From positions 310,001-374,000 of the forward strand of contig NZ_FWXH01000003.1 in the NCBI RefSeq assembly GCF_900176305.1: a stretch of 64,000 bases of DNA, in the 5' to 3' direction. Position 1 is the stretch's first letter. Each line of letters opens with the position of its first letter. The stretch is from Clostridium acidisoli DSM 12555. GTDB taxonomy: Bacteria; Bacillota; Clostridia; Clostridiales; Clostridiaceae. Of the stretch, positions 57,428-64,000 are shown in pieces. A model generated the notes under the pieces. The model searched no databases, was not told where the DNA came from, and saw only the letters and a program-made list of their open reading frames with translations. The position numbers and the translations under genes were made by a program.

Positions 57428-57486
57428 ATTAGTGTAAATATATTAGTGGAAATTGTTAAAACTATTGAGTGAGGAGGGATTTGAAA

Positions 57487-57948
57487 GTGAGTGAACAAAC
57501 TTTGATTAATGAATTGATAGATCTGTTAAAGCCAATAGTGTTAGAACTCCATTATGAATTTTATAATTTAGAATTTGTTAATGAAGACGGTGAGAATTAT
57601 CTTAGAATCTATATAGATAATGAAAAGGGAATAGATTTAAGTGATTGTGAAAAAGTAAGCAGGAAGATAAGCGAAACTTTAGATAAAGTTGATCCAATCG
57701 AAGTGTCATATTATTTGGAAGTATCATCACCAGGTATTTTTAGGCAGCTTTTTACAGATGAACATTTAAATAAAAATATTGATTCTAAAGTTAGCGTTAC
57801 CTTAAAAGAAGACTACAATGGAAAAAATAAATATATAGGAAAACTTAAGAGTTTTACTGAAACAAATATTATCATAGACTTTAAAAATAGAGATTTATCT
57901 ATCCCTAGAAATATCGTAGATAAGGTAAATTTGGAAGGGAAAGCATAG
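57487..57948 (+). CDS. rimP: Ribosome maturation factor RimP
   Basis: The 153-aa protein is needed for 30S assembly. LRIYIDNEKGIDLSDCEKVS and YYLEVSSPG are its signatures. Starts at GTG 57469 and TTG 57481 are in or too near the GAGGAGGG site; GTG 57487 has the right spacing. It is followed by nusA, the standard order. Confidence 0.93.
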   Translation: MSEQTLINELIDLLKPIVLELHYEFYNLEFVNEDGENYLRIYIDNEKGIDLSDCEKVSRKISETLDKVDPIEVSYYLEVSSPGIFRQLFTDEHLNKNIDSKVSVTLKEDYNGKNKYIGKLKSFTETNIIIDFKNRDLSIPRNIVDKVNLEGKA

Positions 57949-57961
57949 GGGGTTATTAAAA

Positions 57962-59032
57962 ATGAATGAGGAATTTATTGGCGCTTTAAGAGAAATAGTA
58001 AAAGAAAAAGGTATAAGTGAGGAAATGCTATTTTCTACCATTGAAGACGCGCTTGTGGCTGCATATAAAAAAAATTATGCTAAAATAGCTGATAATGCTC
58101 ATAATGTTAAGGTTACAATGAATAGAGAAAATGGAGATATTCATGTTTATGCTCAAAAATCAGTAGTGGAAACAGTATTTGATGATATAAATGAGATATC
58201 TTTAGAAGAATCTAAGGAGTTTGACCCAAGATATGAAGTGGGCGATTTAGTAGACATAGAGGTTACGCCAAAAAGTTTTGGAAGAGTTGCAGCACAATCA
58301 GCAAAACAAGTTGTTGTTCAAAGAATCAAAGAGGCTGAGAGAAGTATTGTATATAATGAATTTTCAGAAAAAGAATTTGATATTATAACAGGAACTGTTA
58401 TAAGAAAAGATAAAGGAAACGTTCTTATAGACCTTGGAAAAACAGAAGCGGTACTTGGTGCAGCTGAACAAATACCAGGTGAAGATTATATATATAACAC
58501 AAAAATCAAACTTTACATTGTAGAAGTTAAAAACACTACCAAAGGAGCACAAGTATTAGTTTCTAGAACTCACCCTGGTCTTGTAAAAAGGCTTTTTGAA
58601 CTTGAAGTTCCAGAAATATATGAAGGTGTAGTTGAAATAAAATCAATATCAAGAGAAGCAGGTTCAAGAACAAAGATTGCTGTTTATTCTTTAGATGAAA
58701 ATGTGGATCCTATGGGAGCCTGTGTTGGACCTAAAGGTTCAAGAGTACAAAACATAGTAAATGAACTAAAAAAAGAAAAAATTGATATAATTAAATGGAG
58801 TAAGCTACCAGAAGAATATATTGCAAATGCATTAAGCCCTGCTAAAGTATTAGATGTCACTATAGATGAAGAAAATAAACGTGCTTCAGTAGTAGTTGAG
58901 GAAGGACAGCTTTCGCTTGCAATAGGAAAAGAAGGTCAAAACGTAAGATTAGCTGCTAAATTAACTGGATGGAAAATTGATATAAAAAGCGAATCTCAAG
59001 CTGAAAGTTTAAAAAAATCTATTGAGGAATAG
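57962..59032 (+). CDS. nusA: Transcription termination/antitermination factor NusA
   Basis: The 356-aa protein binds RNA polymerase and tunes pausing and termination. An N-terminal domain is followed by S1 (about 135-200) and two KH domains with GACVGPKGSRVQNIVNEL and LAIGKEGQNVRLAAK. It lacks the C-terminal acidic repeats of proteobacteria, normal for Firmicutes. It may control its own operon through the leader hairpins. Confidence 0.97.
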   Translation: MNEEFIGALREIVKEKGISEEMLFSTIEDALVAAYKKNYAKIADNAHNVKVTMNRENGDIHVYAQKSVVETVFDDINEISLEESKEFDPRYEVGDLVDIEVTPKSFGRVAAQSAKQVVVQRIKEAERSIVYNEFSEKEFDIITGTVIRKDKGNVLIDLGKTEAVLGAAEQIPGEDYIYNTKIKLYIVEVKNTTKGAQVLVSRTHPGLVKRLFELEVPEIYEGVVEIKSISREAGSRTKIAVYSLDENVDPMGACVGPKGSRVQNIVNELKKEKIDIIKWSKLPEEYIANALSPAKVLDVTIDEENKRASVVVEEGQLSLAIGKEGQNVRLAAKLTGWKIDIKSESQAESLKKSIEE

Positions 59033-59044
59033 GGGTGTTCTGTG

Positions 59045-59311
59045 ATGAAAGTAAAAAAAATACCTCAGAGAATGTGTACTGGATGCATGGAAATGAAACC
59101 TAAAAAAGAGCTTATAAGAGTAGTAAAGAATAAGGAAGGTCAAGTTTCTGTTGACTTTACTGGCAAAAAACCAGGAAGAGGCGCCTATATATGCAAGGAC
59201 ATAGAATGTCTTGAAAAGGCAATAAAAACTAGAAGACTTTCAAAAAATCTTGAAATAAATATAAGCGATGAAGTCTATGAGAACTTAAAGGATGAAATCA
59301 CTAATGAATAA
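59045..59311 (+). CDS. ylxR: YlxR family RNA-binding protein (RnpM)
   Basis: The 88-aa protein starts VKKIPQRMCTGCMEMKPKKE and has the family's RVCxGC pattern and GRGAYIC. Recent work in Bacillus links YlxR to RNase P modulation. GTG 59042 and ATG 59045 are both possible starts. It lies between nusA and the L7Ae-like gene as usual. Confidence 0.92.
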   Translation: MKVKKIPQRMCTGCMEMKPKKELIRVVKNKEGQVSVDFTGKKPGRGAYICKDIECLEKAIKTRRLSKNLEINISDEVYENLKDEITNE

Positions 59312-59627
59312 CGATAGATTTTTAAAATTTCTAGGACTTACCAAAAGAGCAGGAAAGCTAAAAGAAGGTTATAATAAATGTGAAGAAACACTTAAACTTG
59401 GTTATGTGAAATTGATTATAATGTCTTTAGATGCTTCTTTAAATACAAAAGATAAATTTAATACATATTGTAAGAGATATGGAACTTGCATGATAGAGGA
59501 TTTTTCAAAAGAGGAACTTGGTAAGGCACTAGGAAGAGAAGAAATAAATCTTGTATGTGTGACTGATGATAGAATGAGTAAGAAACTTTTAGAGTTATGG
59601 AATGAAAAAAATAATAATCGGGGGTGA
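59304..59627 (+). CDS. ylxQ: L7Ae/L30e-like ribosomal protein (YlxQ)
   Basis: The 107-aa protein ([19 protein letters not shown]) belongs to the L7Ae family of RNA-binding proteins that recognise kink-turns. The start is ATG 59304, after AAGGAT, overlapping ylxR by eight bases; an in-frame ATG at 59292 has no spacing for a ribosome site. It overlaps the upstream end of the infB ribosome site. Confidence 0.9.
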   Translation: MNNDRFLKFLGLTKRAGKLKEGYNKCEETLKLGYVKLIIMSLDASLNTKDKFNTYCKRYGTCMIEDFSKEELGKALGREEINLVCVTDDRMSKKLLELWNEKNNNRG

Positions 59628-59632
59628 ACGAT

Positions 59633-61726
59633 TTGTCAAAAATACGAGTACATGAATTGGCAAAAGAACTAGATATATCTAGTAAGGATTTAATAAATTT
59701 ACTATTAGAAGAATTTGATATAGAAGTAAAAAATCACATGAGTACTATTGACGATGAGGATGCTGAATTAATAAAAGAATTTTTTGCAGATAATGAAAAG
59801 GACCAAATTATTGCAAATGTAACTAATAAGAAGGAAGACATTGTAGAAGTATATGAAGAAATATTAAATGAGAGTGTAGCAAAAGAAAAGAAATCTAAGA
59901 AAAATAAAAACAAAACAGCTAGTGAAGATAATAATGCAGATGCTTCAGAAGAGAATGAAAGTACAAATGATGTTATTGAAATGAATGACACAATAACTGT
60001 TAAAGCACTTTCTGATAAATTAGGAAAATCTACAGTTGAAGTTATAAAAGAACTTATGTTTATGGGAGTTATGGCAGCAATCAACCAAGAGTTGGATTTT
60101 GAAACAGCAAGGAAATTAGGAGAAAAATTTGAGGTAGATGTAATTCATCAAGAGGACAACAATGATAATGAATTTGCCGAAATAGATAACGAGGAAATAG
60201 ATGATAAGCTATTAAAAAAGAGACCACCAGTTGTAACTGTAATGGGTCATGTTGATCATGGTAAAACTTCATTACTAGATTCAATTAGAAAAGCAAGTGT
60301 TACAGAAACAGAAGCTGGAGGAATAACTCAACATATTGGTGCGTATGTTGTAAATATTAATGGAGAAAGTATTACATTTTTAGATACTCCAGGACATGAA
60401 GCTTTTACTGCTATGAGAGCAAGAGGAGCTGAAATAACAGACGTTGTTGTTCTAGTAGTAGCAGCAGATGATGGTATAATGCCTCAAACAGAAGAAGCTA
60501 TAAATCACTGTAAAGCAGCAGGGGTACCAATTATTGTGGCAATAAATAAAATTGATAAACCAGGTGCCAACATAGATAGAGTTAAACAAGAACTTACAGA
60601 GCATGGTCTTGTATCTGAAGATTGGGGTGGAGACACAGTTTGTGTACCAGTTTCAGCTAAGACTAAAGAAGGTATAGATAGCTTACTTGAAATGATAGTG
60701 TTAACTTCTGAAATACAAGAATTAAAGGCAGACTCAACAAGAAAAGCTAAGGGTGCGGTAATTGAATCTAAGCTTGATAAAGGAAGAGGAGCTGTTGCAT
60801 CATTACTAGTTCAAAATGGTACACTTCACACAGGTGATTCAATATTAGTTGGTTCAACTTATGGAAGAATAAGAGCTATGTTTGATGATAAAGGAAAGAA
60901 GATAAAAGTTGCAGGACCTTCTATACCAGTTGAGATATTAGGACTTTCAGAAGTTCCATCAGCAGGTGATAAATTTAACGTTGTTAAAGATGAAAAAACT
61001 GCAAGAGATATGGCAGAAAAGAGAAAACAAAAATTAAGAACTTCATATTTGAATGCCAATCATAAAGTATCATTAGAAGATTTATACAGCCAAATTCAAG
61101 AAGGTAAAGTTAAGGAATTAAATATTATTATAAAAGCGGATGTTCAAGGATCTATAGAAGCTTTAAGAAATTCTCTTGAAAAACTTTCAACAGATTCAGT
61201 TAAAGTAAGAGTTATTCATGGTGCTGTTGGAGCAATAACAGAAACAGATGTTACACTTGCTAGTGCATCAAATGCTGTTATAATTGGATTTAACGTAAGA
61301 CCAGACAACAATGCTTCTGCAGCAGCAGAAAAAGAAGCAGTTGAAATGAAGACTTACAGAATAATATACAACGCAATTGATGATGTAAAGGCTGCTATGT
61401 TAGGTATGCTTGATCCTGAATTTAAAGAAGTAATAGTAGGAAAAGTAGAAATAAGGCAGGTATACAAGGTATCAAGTATAGGAACTGTTGCAGGTTGTTA
61501 TGTATTAGAAGGTAAAATAACAAGAAACAGCAGTATCAGAGTAATTAGAGACGGAATTGTAATATTAGAAGGAAATCTTGGATCTTTAAAGAGATTTAAA
61601 GATGATGCTAAAGAAGTTGCAACAGGATATGAATGCGGACTTACAATAGAAAAATTTAATGACATCAAAGAGGGCGATATTCTAGAAGTATTTGCTATGG
61701 AAGAAATAAAACCTAAAGAATTATAG
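59633..61726 (+). CDS. infB: Translation initiation factor IF-2
   Basis: The 697-aa GTPase brings initiator tRNA to the ribosome. Two N-terminal IF2-N helical domains (about 1-55 and 120-175) flank a charged linker. The GTPase core has [20 protein letters not shown] and NKIDK. Translation domains follow. TTG 59633 is six bases after GGGGGTGA and gives the family start [15 protein letters not shown] 59624 lies in the ribosome site. Confidence 0.97.
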   Translation: MSKIRVHELAKELDISSKDLINLLLEEFDIEVKNHMSTIDDEDAELIKEFFADNEKDQIIANVTNKKEDIVEVYEEILNESVAKEKKSKKNKNKTASEDNNADASEENESTNDVIEMNDTITVKALSDKLGKSTVEVIKELMFMGVMAAINQELDFETARKLGEKFEVDVIHQEDNNDNEFAEIDNEEIDDKLLKKRPPVVTVMGHVDHGKTSLLDSIRKASVTETEAGGITQHIGAYVVNINGESITFLDTPGHEAFTAMRARGAEITDVVVLVVAADDGIMPQTEEAINHCKAAGVPIIVAINKIDKPGANIDRVKQELTEHGLVSEDWGGDTVCVPVSAKTKEGIDSLLEMIVLTSEIQELKADSTRKAKGAVIESKLDKGRGAVASLLVQNGTLHTGDSILVGSTYGRIRAMFDDKGKKIKVAGPSIPVEILGLSEVPSAGDKFNVVKDEKTARDMAEKRKQKLRTSYLNANHKVSLEDLYSQIQEGKVKELNIIIKADVQGSIEALRNSLEKLSTDSVKVRVIHGAVGAITETDVTLASASNAVIIGFNVRPDNNASAAAEKEAVEMKTYRIIYNAIDDVKAAMLGMLDPEFKEVIVGKVEIRQVYKVSSIGTVAGCYVLEGKITRNSSIRVIRDGIVILEGNLGSLKRFKDDAKEVATGYECGLTIEKFNDIKEGDILEVFAMEEIKPKEL

Positions 61727-61743
61727 TATAAAGAGGTGGGTTT

Positions 61744-62106
61744 ATGGTTAAATATAGAGGCGGAAGAATCAATGAAGAGGTAAGAAAAGTAGTTAGTAAC
61801 ATCATACAAAATGAAATAAAAGATCCTAGACTTAATACACTTATAAGTGTTACTAGGGTTGAAGTTACTAAGGACCTTGGATATGCTAAAGTGTTCGTAA
61901 GTATATTAGGTACAAAAGAAGAAAAGGAAGAAAACCTTAAGATACTTAAAAAAAGTGCTGGTTTCATAAGACGTGGAGTTGGGAGAGAAGTAAAACTAAG
62001 AATAACTCCAGAAATTTTAATAGAGTTAGATAACTCTATTGAACAAGGCATGCATATTGATTCCATCCTTCATAAGATAAAAGAATCGGGTGAAAAGAAT
62101 GATTAA
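61744..62106 (+). CDS. rbfA: Ribosome-binding factor A
   Basis: The 120-aa KH-like protein helps mature the 5' end of 16S rRNA. GRINEEVRKVVSNIIQNEIKD and VFVSILG are typical. AGAGGTGG precedes the ATG. It overlaps nrnA by eight bases. Confidence 0.96.
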   Translation: MVKYRGGRINEEVRKVVSNIIQNEIKDPRLNTLISVTRVEVTKDLGYAKVFVSILGTKEEKEENLKILKKSAGFIRRGVGREVKLRITPEILIELDNSIEQGMHIDSILHKIKESGEKND

Positions 62107-63058
62107 TGAAATAATACAAATGATCATGAAAAGTAATAAAATTGGAATTACTTTTCATGAATCTCCAGATGGAGATTCTCTTGGTAGTTCACTTGCACTT
62201 TTAAATGCATTAAGATCTATAAACAAAATTGCATATATAATTTGCAAAGAGAAAATACCAGAGACATTTGTTTTTCTTCCATTAAGTGAGGAAATAGATG
62301 GTGAATGTAGTGAAATATCAGAAGACACAGATTGTCTAATTACTTTAGACTGTGGGAATGTAGCGAGACTAAACTGTAATGCAGATTTTAATAATAGAAA
62401 TTTTAAAATCATTAATATGGATCACCACTTATCAAATGACAAATTTGGAGACCTTAATTATGTTGATACAACATCAGCTTCAGTTGGTGAGATTATGTAT
62501 AAACTTATTAATGAAATGAATATTGAAATAGATGATAATATTGCTACATGTATTTATACATCTATACTTACTGATACAGGATCTTTTAGACATTCAAATA
62601 CAACATATTATACACATGAAATAGTAAGTAATTTAATTAAGGATACAGGTTTTGATTTTAGTTCCATTCATAGAAAAATATTTGATAACAAAAAGCTTGC
62701 TATGATTAAATTACAAGGATTAATAATAGATGAACTTTATTTAATAAATAATGGCAGGCTTTGTGTTATGAAACTTACACAAAATATGTTAGAAAAAGTT
62801 AAACTAGAAGAATGCAATAGTGCAGAGCTCATTTCTATTGGACTTAAAATTTCAGGTGTAGAAGCTGCAATTTTGATTAAGGAAAAAGACAATGTAGTAA
62901 AAGTTAGTTTAAGATCAAAAGAATACGTTGATGTAAGAAAAATAGCTGAAAAGTATGGCGGTGGTGGGCATATAAGAGCTGCCGGACTAAAAATGGAGGC
63001 TTCAATTGATGAAGCAGAAAAATTGTTAATAAAAGATTTTGAAGAAGAGTTGATCTAA
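62099..63058 (+). CDS. nrnA: Bifunctional nanoRNase / pAp phosphatase NrnA
   Basis: The 319-aa DHH/DHHA1 protein degrades short RNAs and converts pAp to AMP. SPDGDSLGSS, TLDCGN, the DHH triad in NMDHHLSND and the C-terminal GGGGHIRAAG are conserved. GTG 62090 is in frame, but ATG 62099 after GGGTGAA is preferred. Its stop shares one base with the truB start. Confidence 0.94.
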   Translation: MINEIIQMIMKSNKIGITFHESPDGDSLGSSLALLNALRSINKIAYIICKEKIPETFVFLPLSEEIDGECSEISEDTDCLITLDCGNVARLNCNADFNNRNFKIINMDHHLSNDKFGDLNYVDTTSASVGEIMYKLINEMNIEIDDNIATCIYTSILTDTGSFRHSNTTYYTHEIVSNLIKDTGFDFSSIHRKIFDNKKLAMIKLQGLIIDELYLINNGRLCVMKLTQNMLEKVKLEECNSAELISIGLKISGVEAAILIKEKDNVVKVSLRSKEYVDVRKIAEKYGGGGHIRAAGLKMEASIDEAEKLLIKDFEEELI

Positions 63059-63930
63059 TGGATGGAATAATTAATATATATAAACCTGAGGGCATATCCT
63101 CTTTTGATGTTGTAAGAAACATAAGAAAACTATCTGGAATTAAAAAAGTTGGGCATACAGGCACCCTTGACCCCATGGCAAAGGGTGTTTTGCCAATATG
63201 TCTTGGAAAATCAACTAAAATTGTAGATTATATAATGAAGGATTTCAAGATATATAAGGCGGTTTTAAAATTAGGTGAAGTAAGTGATACTTATGACAGA
63301 GAGGGAAAAATAATTCAAAGTAGCAAAGTTGATGTAGATGAAAATGAGATTATAAGTGTTATAAATTCATTTATTGGAGAAATTGATCAAGTACCTCCAA
63401 TGTATTCTGCACTAAAGGTAAATGGAAAGCGCCTTTATGAGCTTGCAAGACAAGGCATAGAAATAGAAAGACAAAGTAGAAAAATAAATATATATGACAT
63501 AATTATAGAAGAAATAAATATACCTTATGTTACTTTTGAAGTAAAATGTTCAAAAGGTACTTATATTAGAAGCCTTTGTTATGATATAGGTGAAAAACTT
63601 AATTGTGGAGCTTTAATGTGGGACTTAGAAAGGGTGGCTACAGGTAAGTTTACAAAGGAAAATGCTATTAGGCTAGAAGACCTGAGCACAGATAATTTAG
63701 AAAAAAATTTAATTCCAATGGACAAAGCACTACATATGTATGATAAAATATACTTTGAAGAAGATGCTGAAAAGTTATTAGTAAATGGAGTCAACATAAA
63801 AGATAAAACTTTTATTGCCGACATAAAAACAGATATTATATATAGAGTGTATCTTAAAAATGATAAATTTATTGGATTAGGCATGAAAAATGAATTTGGA
63901 TTTAAAATAATTAAATTACTGTTAGTTTAG
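63058..63930 (+). CDS. truB: tRNA pseudouridine 55 synthase
   Basis: The 290-aa enzyme forms pseudouridine 55 in the T loop of tRNAs. The catalytic Asp lies in GHTGTLDPMAKGVLPIC, and KGTYIRSL is a further motif. It is coupled to nrnA (TAATG). ribF follows, as in most bacteria. Confidence 0.97.
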   Translation: MDGIINIYKPEGISSFDVVRNIRKLSGIKKVGHTGTLDPMAKGVLPICLGKSTKIVDYIMKDFKIYKAVLKLGEVSDTYDREGKIIQSSKVDVDENEIISVINSFIGEIDQVPPMYSALKVNGKRLYELARQGIEIERQSRKINIYDIIIEEINIPYVTFEVKCSKGTYIRSLCYDIGEKLNCGALMWDLERVATGKFTKENAIRLEDLSTDNLEKNLIPMDKALHMYDKIYFEEDAEKLLVNGVNIKDKTFIADIKTDIIYRVYLKNDKFIGLGMKNEFGFKIIKLLLV

Positions 63931-63942
63931 GAGTACAATGTT

Positions 63943-64000
63943 ATGGTTATAAATGATAATTTTAATATTAAATTAAAGGATAAAACTTTTATTGCGCTAG
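63943..64000 (+). CDS. ribF: Riboflavin kinase / FAD synthetase, first 19 codons
   Basis: The frame from ATG 63943 begins MVINDNFNIKLK then DKTFIAL and runs off the window. It matches the start of clostridial RibF, where the nucleotidyltransferase motif follows directly. TAGGAG (63928-63933) is the ribosome site. A closer ATG at 63938 is out of frame and stops after four codons. Confidence 0.75.
   Translation, partial: MVINDNFNIKLKDKTFIAL

Overview
The window is a slice of a low-GC Firmicute chromosome, almost certainly a spore-forming Clostridium (cluster I). The evidence is the very AT-rich intergenic DNA, strong AGGAGG ribosome-binding sites, frequent GTG and TTG starts, sporulation genes (spoVM, ylbJ), a clostridial pta-ackA pair, and a gene order matching the conserved rpoZ-to-truB housekeeping block of Bacillus and Clostridium. 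Species cannot be fixed from the sequence alone. No rRNA or tRNA genes, insertion sequences, prophages or CRISPR arrays were seen.

Layout. 1-1211: a broken CPBP membrane-protease gene and a non-coding stretch. 1212-16424: yicC-remA-gmk-rpoZ-coaBC, then priA-def-fmt-yugP-rsmB-rlmN-prpC-prkC-rsgA-rpe-thiN, ending in a 57-aa membrane peptide gene and the tiny spoVM. 16480-22666: rpmB (minus strand), then the Asp23-like gene, fakA, recG, rsmD, coaD and a coiled-coil gene. 22650-25140: ylbJ and tmcAL on the minus strand. 25419-35712: pta-ackA, yceD-rpmF, plsX, acpP, rnc, a radical SAM gene, a 32-aa membrane peptide and smc. 35740-40691: ftsY, ylxM-ffh-rpsP-khpA-rimM-trmD and rplS. 41138-47931: rbgA-rnhB, yraN, dprA-topA and codY. 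48110-55183: rpsB-tsf-pyrH-frr-uppS-cdsA, an AI-2E family permease and dxr. 55195-64000: rseP-ispG, rimP-nusA-ylxR-ylxQ-infB-rbfA-nrnA-truB and the first codons of ribF.

Together the genes serve translation (formylation and deformylation, ribosomal proteins, rRNA and tRNA modification, initiation, elongation and recycling factors), protein targeting (ffh, ftsY), chromosome maintenance (smc, priA, recG, topA, dprA), lipid, isoprenoid and CoA synthesis (plsX, acpP, cdsA, dxr, ispG, uppS, coaBC, coaD), acetate-forming energy metabolism (pta-ackA), PASTA kinase/phosphatase signalling and global regulation by CodY.

The coding content is ordinary; the unusual material is between genes. The most striking item is a GC-richer chain of hairpins at 42866-43103. 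It has at least five related units in both orientations, with variable stems, constant flanks and loops of opposite units that are mutually complementary. A second hairpin chain lies at 40841-41060, and part of its neighbourhood is repeated near position 1000. The yceD leader (27732-27829) places a folded three-stem RNA between a perfect Shine-Dalgarno sequence and the start codon. Other points are terminator-like hairpins in the rimP-nusA leader, a promoter whose -35 lies inside the ftsY terminator, and a probable AUA start for khpA.
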